Assembly: GCA_902803125.1 (NCBI GenBank)
Contig: CADCOZ010000237.1
Span: 1 to 5,200 of the forward strand
Reading direction: 5' to 3'
DNA: 5,200 nucleotides
From: an uncultured Ruminococcus sp.
Lineage (GTDB): Bacteria > Bacillota > Clostridia > Oscillospirales > Acutalibacteraceae
A program made the translations under genes and the position numbers. The notes under the pieces are model-generated. The model was given only the letters and a program-made list of their open reading frames with translations, searched no databases and was not told the origin of the DNA. Below are positions 1-5,103 of the stretch, one piece after another. Position 1 is the first letter of the stretch. Each line of letters opens with the position of its first letter.

Positions 1-314
1 CACTGTTTTTTCTGCGGTACATGATGGTGTTCCTGATGGTGTCGGGCATCTTCACGGTACTGGCCTACCGGAAAAACTTCGGGGTTGCCGTGCTGTGCGA
101 GGTACTGCTGTTAGTGGGTATGCCGATACTGGCCATACTGATTACATGGGTGACCGGTTCACGGGTGGTCTATATCTTTTTCCGTATCAGAGATATCATT
201 GAGTGGCTGTATTATCAGCCAACCGGCATTGTGTGCTGTAGTATCGGGTCGGTGGCTGTCTATGTGCTGTCCTACATCTTATGCCTGTCAATAGCCCGCC
301 GGTCAGGTACTTGA
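1..314 (+). CDS. ABC-2 family transporter permease, C-terminal part (5' end outside window)
   Basis: The reading frame is open from the left edge (first full codon at base 3) to TGA at 312-314, giving 103 residues with no start in view. The ATG at base 21 lies inside a membrane helix and is not the true start. The fragment matches the last 100 or so residues of the next gene almost end to end: LFFLRYMMV against LFALKYIMV, AVLCEVL against AVLCGVL, QPTGIV against QPKGIV, LSYILCLSIARRSG against LSYMLSLQIAARSG. By that comparison it is the second half of a six-helix ABC-2 permease, with three hydrophobic segments at about residues 4-25, 29-50 and 75-98. It would form the membrane part of an ABC exporter whose ATPase is not seen for this operon. 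The substrate is unknown. Identification as a paralogue of 421-1161 is secure; the function rests on that paralogue's motifs. Confidence 0.85.
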   Translation, partial: LFFLRYMMVFLMVSGIFTVLAYRKNFGVAVLCEVLLLVGMPILAILITWVTGSRVVYIFFRIRDIIEWLYYQPTGIVCCSIGSVAVYVLSYILCLSIARRSGT

Positions 315-366
315 GGGAACCCCTTTTCCGGCGAGCGGGTGACCCCGCAGGACTTAATGGGTTCCC
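315..366 (+). repeat. Nested palindromic element directly after the first permease stop codon
   Basis: GGGAACCC at 315-322 pairs perfectly with GGGTTCCC at 359-366. Inside it GCGGG at 335-339 pairs with CCCGC at 344-348 around a TGAC loop. There is no T-run after the outer arm, so it is not a classical terminator. It shares the CCTTTTCCG core with sites at 1167, 2262 and 5030. It begins at the base after the stop codon and fills half of the 106-base gap before the next permease. It may be a REP/MITE-like intergenic repeat or an RNA-processing or stabilising stem; that reading is inference. Confidence 0.6.
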
Positions 367-420
367 CCAATTTCCTTCCCTAAATTTACTGTATGTTGGT
401 GAAAAAAGAGGTGTAAGCAT

Positions 421-1161
421 ATGAAGGCATTATGGATACAGGATTGGTACCGCATCGGCAAAAAGATAACGGTTCTGATGGCGGTTTTGTTTGTTCTGAT
501 GGTATGCTTCTATGGGTCGTATCGGCTGTCACAGATGGGGTGGGTGCAGGCCGCCCCGCACTATACCGTTGAATTTATTCACAAGAACCGGATACTGTGG
601 TACTTCTATAACGATACCCTGCCGATCATCTGGTCGTTTCCGTTGGTATCCGTATGGCTTTCGGGCAAGCTCGTCAGCGATGACAGGCGTTCCGGCTGGG
701 GAAACCTGTGCCGTGCCATGCCGCTGACGGCTCGTCAGTATGTGACGGAAAAATACCTGTTCGGGCTGGCGTTTATGGGGGTCGGACTGGCGGCGGTGCT
801 GTTGTGCCATACCGTGTATGTGGTGTTGGCGGGGGTGTTTGACCTGTGGTTCCTGACACTGTTTGCCCTGAAATATATCATGGTACTGCTGTCGGTGTCG
901 GCTCTGCTGAATGTGCTGACGTTCCGCAAAAGTTTTCTCTTTGCGGTGCTGTGCGGGGTGCTGGTGTTCTGGCTTTTGCCGGGGCTGTTGGTTACTGATT
1001 GGTTCGGCATGAACAGAGGCTTTGAGCACGCTGTCACGGATATCATAAACTGGCTGTTCCGTCAGCCGAAGGGTATTGTGTTGGGCAGTGCGGCGGCTGT
1101 GGCTCTGCATGGTCTGTCGTATATGCTGAGTTTACAAATAGCCGCCCGTTCCGGTGATTGA
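421..1161 (+). CDS. ABC-2 family transporter permease (246 aa)
   Basis: This is a membrane component of an ABC exporter of the small ABC-2 permease type found beside YtrB-like ATPases. Hydrophobic segments lie at about residues 17-33, 67-84, 112-139, 145-167, 172-192 and 217-241, consistent with six helices. Between helices 2 and 3 is the family loop: DDRRSGW (87-93), then AMP (99-101), then EKYLFGL (110-116). The N-terminus MKAL..QDW matches the other permeases here. The ATG at 421 is chosen because AGAGGTG (407-413) sits 7 bases upstream. The gene lies between the related fragment at 1-314 and the divergent permease at 1258, all on one strand with no terminator between them, so they are probably co-transcribed. 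The C-terminal half is roughly 50% identical to the fragment upstream, indicating tandem duplication. The substrate cannot be read from sequence; peptides, bacteriocins or other antimicrobials are possible. Confidence 0.88.
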   Translation: MKALWIQDWYRIGKKITVLMAVLFVLMVCFYGSYRLSQMGWVQAAPHYTVEFIHKNRILWYFYNDTLPIIWSFPLVSVWLSGKLVSDDRRSGWGNLCRAMPLTARQYVTEKYLFGLAFMGVGLAAVLLCHTVYVVLAGVFDLWFLTLFALKYIMVLLSVSALLNVLTFRKSFLFAVLCGVLVFWLLPGLLVTDWFGMNRGFEHAVTDIINWLFRQPKGIVLGSAAAVALHGLSYMLSLQIAARSGD

Positions 1162-1189
1162 GGAACCCTTTTCCGCCGGAGAGGTCATT
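1162..1189 (+). repeat. Short copy of the CCTTTTCCG intergenic element
   Basis: Directly after the TGA of the second permease comes GGAACCCTTTTCCGCCGGAG. This closely resembles the bases after the first permease's stop (GGGAACCCCTTTTCCGGCGAG) and the core of the leader hairpin at 2261-2275. It lacks the long inverted arm seen at 315-366, so it looks like a decayed or partial copy. It may have been duplicated together with the permease gene. Confidence 0.5.
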
Positions 1190-1236
1190 AACTTTGAGTT
1201 TTGAACTATAAACAATTCCACTTTCCACATTCCACA
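1190..1236 (+). repeat. Seven-base periodic repeats in the spacer before the third permease
   Basis: Two short heptamer runs lie back to back. The first, 1190-1210, reads AACTTTG, AGTTTTG, AACTATA and is degenerate. The second, 1216-1236, reads TTCCACT, TTCCACA, TTCCACA and is nearly perfect. They fill the gap up to the ribosome binding site of the next gene. No stem or coding role is evident. The 7-base period matches the period of the repeat at 4944-4978, although the words differ. Confidence 0.6.
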
Positions 1237-1257
1237 TGAAAAAGGAGGTGCCGGTGC

Positions 1258-1980
1258 ATGAAAGCCTTACTGCGTTATGATTGGTATGTGTACCGCAAAA
1301 GACTGCTGTTGTTCTTTGGTATCTATGGCGGTGTGATGGGACTGATTTTTGCAGGGTTTCACTATCCGATTGACCTTGCAGGGGAATGGCATTGGCTGTA
1401 TAAGGCTATCTTGCTTGTGTTGTTTCTGCCGATAGATTTGTTTATCGGGTTATTGCCCGCTAAAGCCCTGTCGGACAGCATGAAATCCGGCTGGCTGAAG
1501 CTGTCGGCGGCTATGCCGTACACCAAACAGCAATTGTGCGGGGAAAAATATCTGTTCGGGCTGTTGGTGATAGCGGCACATGGCGTGTGTGTAGCGGTGT
1601 GTCAGGTCATCGCCTTAGCGGGGAGTCGTGACGGGTGGGATATTATCCTTCTGGTGATTAGCTATGAACTGGCCAAGCCGCTGATGGTGGCAGGGCTGAG
1701 CCTGCTGTTGACCGCTCGGTGGAGTCTGTCGGCGGCGGTGCTGATTCTCATAGGAGTTTGTATAACAGTGCCGCACCTGTTGATGGGGCTTGTTGATATA
1801 TTGGTCAGGGATAATGAAACGGTGTATCAGATATTGTACGCCACAGAAAGTTTTTTGGCATCGGCAACCGGCGGCGGGGTAGTACTGGGCTTGTCTGCAC
1901 TGGTGTTTGCGGTATGCTGTCGCCGGCAAACTGCCGCCAGCGTGACGCTGAACCCGTGTGTCAGGAATGTCCGCCGTTGA
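1258..1980 (+). CDS. ABC-2 family transporter permease, divergent (240 aa)
   Basis: This is the third membrane protein of the upstream array. It keeps the family plan: N-terminus MKALLRYDW, hydrophobic segments at about residues 15-33, 48-69, 98-121, 127-152, 157-180 and 204-221, and the helix 2-3 loop with SDSMKSGW (72-79), AMP (85-87) and EKYLFGL (96-102). The second half diverges strongly from the neighbouring copies, which may point to a different substrate or partner. After the last helix it carries a basic tail of about 20 residues (RRQTAASVTLNPCVRNVRR) that the other permeases lack. The start at ATG 1258 is supported by a perfect AAGGAGGTG at 1242-1250, 7 bases away. It is the last gene before the terminator at 2035, so it closes its operon. 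The function is presumably export with an ATPase encoded further left; the substrate is unknown. Confidence 0.87.
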   Translation: MKALLRYDWYVYRKRLLLFFGIYGGVMGLIFAGFHYPIDLAGEWHWLYKAILLVLFLPIDLFIGLLPAKALSDSMKSGWLKLSAAMPYTKQQLCGEKYLFGLLVIAAHGVCVAVCQVIALAGSRDGWDIILLVISYELAKPLMVAGLSLLLTARWSLSAAVLILIGVCITVPHLLMGLVDILVRDNETVYQILYATESFLASATGGGVVLGLSALVFAVCCRRQTAASVTLNPCVRNVRR

Positions 1981-2034
1981 CGGCTGTTATAGGGATTTTG
2001 TAATCATCTGCTGTTGAATGTGATAACCTACTGT

Positions 2035-2071
2035 TTGACCGTCAGGGAAAACCTGATGGTCAATTTTTTTT
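2035..2071 (+). terminator. Intrinsic terminator of the upstream permease operon
   Basis: TTGACCGTCAGG (2035-2046) pairs with CCTGATGGTCAA (2052-2063) through 12 pairs, one of them G-U, around a GAAAA loop. Eight T residues follow at 2064-2071. It starts 55 bases after the third permease's stop and ends 10 bases before the -35 box of the next operon, so it insulates the two units. Confidence 0.92.
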
Positions 2072-2081
2072 GAAAAAAGGC

Positions 2082-2110
2082 TTGACAAATCCGTGCATAC
2101 CGTATATAGT
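2082..2110 (+). promoter_or_regulatory. Sigma-A type promoter for the gntR-ABC operon
   Basis: A perfect -35 box TTGACA (2082-2087) is separated by exactly 17 bases from TATAGT (2105-2110), one base off the TATAAT consensus. It directly follows the terminator of the preceding operon and is the only strong promoter seen in the gap. Transcription would begin near 2116-2119, leaving a leader of about 235 bases before the repressor gene. Confidence 0.87.
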
Positions 2111-2126
2111 GTATATATACAGTATA
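2105..2126 (+). promoter_or_regulatory. Palindromic operator over the -10 box, probable GntR repressor site
   Basis: The 22 bases are a near-perfect inverted repeat centred between 2115 and 2116. Its middle is GTATATATAC (2111-2120), its ends are TATA on both sides, and one mismatched pair (G2109 opposite G2122) interrupts it. It covers the -10 box and the expected start of transcription, so a bound dimer would block RNA polymerase. AT-rich GTATA/TATAC-type palindromes are typical of operators for YtrA-subfamily GntR regulators, and the first gene of this operon encodes such a protein. Autoregulation is inferred, not shown. Confidence 0.75.
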
Positions 2127-2193
2127 ACATAAAGCCGCAGGAAAGGAATACGGAAATCAATTTCCCGAATTTTGTTGCTTGTTGTGTGCAAAC

Positions 2194-2228
2194 GACTTTG
2201 TAAGGTAGCATTTCGGCAGATCAAAGTC
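2194..2228 (+). other. Minor inverted repeat in the operon leader
   Basis: GACTTTG (2194-2200) is the exact reverse complement of CAAAGTC (2222-2228), giving a 7-bp stem with a 21-base loop upstream of the large hairpin. It is short enough to arise by chance and is listed only because it lies in the transcribed leader. Confidence 0.25.
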
Positions 2229-2250
2229 AGCGGTTTTAGGAAAGGGGGTG

Positions 2251-2310
2251 CGGGGGAAAACCCTTTTTCCGCCAGAAAAGGGTTTTCCCCCGGTAGCTGA
2301 CGGTTGGTAA
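2251..2310 (+). repeat. Long leader hairpin, copy of a palindromic intergenic repeat
   Basis: Bases 2251-2267 pair perfectly with 2276-2292, a 17-bp stem (C, five G, four A, three C, four T on the left arm) closed by the 8-base loop TCCGCCAG. The bases after it read GTAGCTGACGGTTGGTAAG, not a T-run, so it does not look like a normal terminator. A second copy at 5030-5076 shares CGCCAGAAAAGG, the CCCCC run and GCTGAC..TTGGTAA in the same order. It lies between the operon promoter and the repressor's ribosome binding site, so it would be transcribed as a very stable stem about 135 bases into the leader. Its effect on expression or message stability is unknown. Confidence 0.8.
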
Positions 2311-2334
2311 GAAGTTTCCCTGAGTTTTCGTAGG

Positions 2335-2353
2335 AAAGGAGTGTGACAGATTG
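2335..2353 (+). promoter_or_regulatory. Ribosome binding site fixing a TTG start for the regulator
   Basis: AAAGGAGTG at 2335-2343 is followed after 7 bases by TTG at 2351-2353. No ATG or GTG start is available in frame near this point, and the protein family begins only a few residues before the wHTH domain, so TTG is the best start. A TTG start would lower translation of the repressor relative to the ATG-started genes downstream. Confidence 0.75.
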
Positions 2354-2725
2354 CTGTTATTTATTGATAACCAAAGCGGTGTGCCGATTTATGACCAGAT
2401 ATGTACGCAGATGAAACAGCTGATTATGAACGGTGAACTGAAGGCAGAGGAGCCACTGCCGTCTATCCGCAGTCTGGCCAAGGAACTGCGCATCAGCGTT
2501 ATTACGACCAAGCGGGCGTATGAGGAGTTGGAAAAAGAAGGATTTGTTTATACCGTGCCGTCCAAGGGCTGTTTTGTGGCTCGGCAGAACCTTGACAGGA
2601 TACGGGAGGAAAACCTCAAACAATTGGAACAAAAGCTGTCAGAAGCGGCGGTATTGGCTAAAAGCTGTGGACTGACGGCCAAGGAAGTATGGGAAATGTT
2701 GCAGACAGAAATGGAGGATGCGTAA
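2351..2725 (+). CDS. GntR-family transcriptional regulator, YtrA-like (124 aa)
   Basis: This is a small DNA-binding repressor of the YtrA subfamily. Residues 10-78 form the GntR winged helix: GVPIYDQICTQMKQLI (10-25), LPSIRSLAKELRIS (36-49), recognition region ITTKRAYEELEKEGF (51-65), and wing VYTVPSKGCFVA (66-77). The rest (about 80-120) is a short helical tail rich in E, K, Q and L that fits the two-helix dimerisation unit of this subfamily. There is no ligand-binding FadR or UTRA-type domain, and the total length is normal for the subfamily. The start is the TTG at 2351. The gene leads an operon with the ATPase, overlapping it by one base in TAATG. It probably binds the palindrome at 2105-2126 and represses its own operon. 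Characterised relatives respond to cell-wall-active antibiotics; the inducer here cannot be inferred. Confidence 0.92.
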   Translation: MLLFIDNQSGVPIYDQICTQMKQLIMNGELKAEEPLPSIRSLAKELRISVITTKRAYEELEKEGFVYTVPSKGCFVARQNLDRIREENLKQLEQKLSEAAVLAKSCGLTAKEVWEMLQTEMEDA

Positions 2726-3567
2726 TGAATGCGATTGAAATTAAGGGACTGAACAAACATTTTAAGGACTTTGCCATTGAGGATTTGAACCTGACGGTTC
2801 CGAGCGGCTGTGTGGTGGGTCTGGTGGGAGAAAACGGAGCCGGTAAGAGTACCACCATCAAGCTGATACTGCATATGCTGTTTCAGGACAGCGGCACAGT
2901 AACCATACTGGGCAAGGATAACGTCAAGGAATTAGATGATGTCAAAGAGGATATCGGCGTGGTGTTCGATGAATGCTGTTTTCCAAAGGAATTGACCGCC
3001 GACAAGGTGCGGAAAATCATGCGGGCGGCGTATCGGCAGTGGGACGATGCCCTCTTTGAAGAATATATGAAGCGGTTTGACCTGCCGCTGAAAAAAACCA
3101 TTGGTAAGTTCTCCCGCGGTATGAAGATGAAGCTGTCCATAGCCGTGGCTCTGTCGCACCATGCTAAACTGCTAATTTTGGATGAAGCGACCAGCGGACT
3201 GGATCCGGTCGTGAGAGATGACATCATTGATATATTGATGGACTTCACAAAAGAAGAAGATCACTCGATTCTCATTTCGTCCCATATCGTCAGCGATTTG
3301 GAAAAGGCTTGTGACTATATCGCCTTTCTGCACAAAGGAAAATTAGTGCTGTGTGAAGAAAAAGACCGGCTGTATGAACAGTACAGGGTCATTCACTGTG
3401 ATGAACAGACCTTGTCAGCGATACCGAAGGAAGCGGTTATCGGCAGAAAAATCGGTTCGTTCGGGGCCGAAGCCATTGTGCGGCAAGATGCTGTTCCTGA
3501 AGGCGTTCAGGGCTATCCGATTGACATTGAAAAGCTGTTTATCTTCATGGTAAAGGAGAGTGGCTGA
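2725..3567 (+). CDS. ABC transporter ATP-binding protein, YtrB-like (280 aa)
   Basis: This is the cytoplasmic ATPase that would power the two permeases encoded after it. Motifs in order: Walker A GENGAGKST (35-43); a Q-loop region IGVVFDECCF (77-86) where the usual glutamine is replaced by acidic FDE; a signature FSRGMKMKL (129-137) in place of LSGGQ; Walker B LLILDEATSGLD (149-160) with catalytic Glu154 and the D-loop; and the switch histidine in ISSH (184-187). SRGMK and the altered Q-loop are, from memory, usual in YtrB-like ATPases. Residues from about 205 on form a family-specific C-terminal domain. The ATG at 2725 overlaps the regulator's TAA by one base and has TGGAGG at 2712-2717, seven bases upstream, so the ATG 36 bases earlier at 2689 is unlikely. 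The catalytic residues are intact and the gene should be functional. Confidence 0.94.
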   Translation: MNAIEIKGLNKHFKDFAIEDLNLTVPSGCVVGLVGENGAGKSTTIKLILHMLFQDSGTVTILGKDNVKELDDVKEDIGVVFDECCFPKELTADKVRKIMRAAYRQWDDALFEEYMKRFDLPLKKTIGKFSRGMKMKLSIAVALSHHAKLLILDEATSGLDPVVRDDIIDILMDFTKEEDHSILISSHIVSDLEKACDYIAFLHKGKLVLCEEKDRLYEQYRVIHCDEQTLSAIPKEAVIGRKIGSFGAEAIVRQDAVPEGVQGYPIDIEKLFIFMVKESG

Positions 3568-3571
3568 GATG
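3552..3571 (+). promoter_or_regulatory. Ribosome binding site deciding the ATG start of the fourth permease
   Basis: AAAGGAG lies at 3552-3558. The in-frame GTG at 3560 is one base away, too close to be used, while the ATG at 3569 is 10 bases away and gives MKAIFRRDW, the same opening as the MKAL...DW of the other permeases. The ATG is therefore preferred. Confidence 0.75.
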
Positions 3572-4246
3572 AAGGCTATATTCCGCAGAGATTGGCTGAT
3601 GTTTACCCATCCGTTTTACCTGCTGGCTTTAGTGGCAGTTACCATGATATGCTTGGTGACGGCTTTTCAGGCCAATGCAGAAGAAAACGTACCGCAGGAC
3701 TTGGTGCTGATGGGATTGATGCTGTGCCTGATGAGTTCTGTTTTTCCGCAGGCGATTCTTCTGGAAGATGAAAGAAACGGCTGGCTGCGGTTCAGTGTGA
3801 CCATGCCCGTTAAACGCAGTGATTATGTGTCGGAAAAGTATCTTCTGACACTGGGATTTATCCTGCTGTTTGCCTTGCTGAACAGCATCGGCATCATTAT
3901 TCTGATGGTGCAGACCACCGGTTTTGATATCAAGGAATACCTTTTCTTGCTGTTAGCCACAACGAGCGGCGGCCTGCTGATGATGTCGATCGACCTGCCC
4001 ATGCTGTTCCGCTTTGGCACCGGCAAGGGATTGGCTCTGTTTGTGGTTCTCTTTGTATTCATCTTTTTGAGCGGGTTTTGCTTGTTCGCTTATCTGAGTT
4101 ATGACGCTGACGGTCGGAGTTTCTTACAGTGGGTACAAACGTCAGACCATTTCCTGTTGGCGTTGCTTCTTTTGGCGGTGCTGGCCGTCATTTATTCGGT
4201 ATCGTGGCTTCTGTCCATTCGGCTTTACCGCAAAAGAGAATTTTGA
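3569..4246 (+). CDS. ABC-2 family transporter permease (225 aa)
   Basis: This is the first membrane partner of the ATPase at 2725-3567. Six hydrophobic segments lie at about residues 16-35, 45-63, 91-114, 124-142, 152-176 and 195-217. The loop between helices 2 and 3 carries the best-preserved family pattern in the window: LEDERNGW (65-72), TMP (78-80), SEKYLLTL (88-95). This loop most likely contacts the ATPase. It starts one base after the ATPase stop, so the two are translationally coupled, and it is followed 14 bases later by a second permease. It ends in the basic RLYRKREF, matching the CTKREI end of the next gene. With one ATPase and two non-identical permeases, the simplest model is a heterodimeric membrane channel. 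The transported compound is unknown. Confidence 0.9.
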   Translation: MKAIFRRDWLMFTHPFYLLALVAVTMICLVTAFQANAEENVPQDLVLMGLMLCLMSSVFPQAILLEDERNGWLRFSVTMPVKRSDYVSEKYLLTLGFILLFALLNSIGIIILMVQTTGFDIKEYLFLLLATTSGGLLMMSIDLPMLFRFGTGKGLALFVVLFVFIFLSGFCLFAYLSYDADGRSFLQWVQTSDHFLLALLLLAVLAVIYSVSWLLSIRLYRKREF

Positions 4247-4260
4247 AAGGAGGGGAAACC

Positions 4261-4917
4261 ATGAAAAGCTTGTTTCTGCAAAAGCTGTACCACCTTCAGC
4301 AGGGTGCCTATTACGCAATAGCGGTGGCCATGCTGGTGCTGGAGGTCGGTTTGCTGATACTGAATTGTTCTAAGGAGTATCATTCTTCAGTCGATTTCTG
4401 GACAACGGGATTAGTAGTGTGCGTCATGCTGTTGAGCTTTGCTAACGGTTCGGAAACCGGCTGGGCCAAGTATCGTGCCGTCATGCCGATGACCCGCCGT
4501 CAAACAGTGACAATGGAGTACCTTTTCCTGTTGGGCAGTGCGGCTGTTTTTGCACTGATAGTGTCCGTGTTTCCGCTGATAATGATGCTGAAAAACAATG
4601 ACTTTGACGGGAAACTGCTGTTTTTGGGCACGGTGTCAGTGTTCGTTTGTCCGCTGTCGCTGTTTCTGCTCACTATGCCGATGCAGATACGGTTCGGTGA
4701 AAAGGGATTCTTTATTTTTTTCGGCTGTCTTCTCCTGTTGCTTCTGGCTTTGGAAATCTTTACCGGCGGGTTAGGAATAGTAGTGGTGCAGTTAGGGGAG
4801 TTCATCATGACACATGATATGTTGATCATGGGTTGGTGTGAATTGGGTGTGGCGGCGTTGCTAACGGCGCTGTCGTGGCTGTTGTCGGCACTTCTCTGCA
4901 CAAAAAGAGAAATTTAG
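4261..4917 (+). CDS. ABC-2 family transporter permease, loop motif weakened (218 aa)
   Basis: This is the second permease of the gntR-led operon. Hydrophobic segments lie at about residues 18-35, 47-61, 88-109, 118-138, 149-167 and 190-213. The family loop is recognisable but changed: NGSETGW (62-68) lacks the acidic pair seen as LEDERNGW in its neighbour, VMP (74-76) is kept, and EKY has become MEY (85-87). The N-terminus MKSLFLQKLY also lacks the conserved DW. The ATG at 4261 follows a strong AAAGGAGG at 4246-4253, which overlaps the previous stop codon. A longer in-frame opening from 4129 overlaps the preceding gene and is rejected. It is likely a partner subunit for the permease at 3569 rather than a stand-alone channel; that is inference from the weakened motif and pairing. 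It is the last gene of the operon. Confidence 0.88.
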   Translation: MKSLFLQKLYHLQQGAYYAIAVAMLVLEVGLLILNCSKEYHSSVDFWTTGLVVCVMLLSFANGSETGWAKYRAVMPMTRRQTVTMEYLFLLGSAAVFALIVSVFPLIMMLKNNDFDGKLLFLGTVSVFVCPLSLFLLTMPMQIRFGEKGFFIFFGCLLLLLLALEIFTGGLGIVVVQLGEFIMTHDMLIMGWCELGVAALLTALSWLLSALLCTKREI

Positions 4918-4943
4918 CATGATACCCGCGGGGCAGAAATAAA

Positions 4944-4978
4944 GAATAATGAATAGTGAATAATGAATAGTGAATAAT
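4944..4978. repeat. 14-base tandem repeat, 2.5 copies
   Basis: GAATAATGAATAGT occurs at 4944-4957 and again exactly at 4958-4971, followed by half a unit GAATAAT at 4972-4978. Each unit is itself two related heptamers (GAATAAT and GAATAGT), so this is a 7-base-periodic microsatellite-like tract 27 bases after the last permease's stop. Confidence 0.92.
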
Positions 4979-5029
4979 ATTTGGTCCTCGTCTGGAGCAA
5001 ATTGGCAAATTTCGGGAAGGGGCTGAATA

Positions 5030-5076
5030 CCTTTTTTCGCCAGAAAAGGCTCCCCCAAGTGGCTGACACTTGGTAA
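5030..5076. repeat. Second copy of the palindromic intergenic repeat
   Basis: CCTTTT (5030-5035) pairs with AAAAGG (5044-5049) around TTCGCCAG, and CCAAGT (5055-5060) pairs with ACTTGG (5068-5073) around GGCTGAC. The order CGCCAGAAAAGG, CCCCC, GCTGAC, TTGGTAA is shared with the leader copy at 2251-2310. Flanking G-rich bases before it (GGGAAGGGGCTG, 5014-5025) resemble GGAAAGGGGGTG before the leader copy. The first stem is shorter here and the second is better kept. Confidence 0.75.
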
Positions 5077-5103
5077 CCGCCCAATAAACCAGCGATGGAG
5101 GAC

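Noticed and set aside
529..1110. 193-codon open frame on the minus strand opposite the second permease
   Set aside because: It mirrors a clear permease gene, its product is abnormally rich in His, Gln and Arg with no recognisable domain, and it has no ribosome binding site that I can see.
2251..2292. Leader hairpin as an ordinary intrinsic terminator or riboswitch
   Set aside because: No T-run follows the stem, and I see no conserved riboswitch or T-box motifs in the leader. Its similarity to other intergenic copies points to a repeat instead.
2173..2300. Short leader frame starting TTG at 2173 and running through the hairpin to TGA
   Set aside because: There is no convincing ribosome binding site at the right distance, and most of the peptide is translation of the palindromic repeat. 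A leader-peptide attenuator is not supported.
2689..2724. Upstream ATG at 2689 as the ATPase start
   Set aside because: It would overlap the regulator gene by 37 bases. The ATG at 2725 has its own TGGAGG seven bases before it and begins exactly where the ABC domain normally starts.
2548..2874. 108-codon minus-strand frame across the regulator/ATPase junction
   Set aside because: It spans the antisense of two well-supported genes with conserved motifs and has no features of its own.
4129..4260. 44-residue N-terminal extension of the last permease
   Set aside because: It lies inside the preceding permease gene in another frame; the strong AAAGGAGG before 4261 and the MK- opening shared with its relatives mark the true start.
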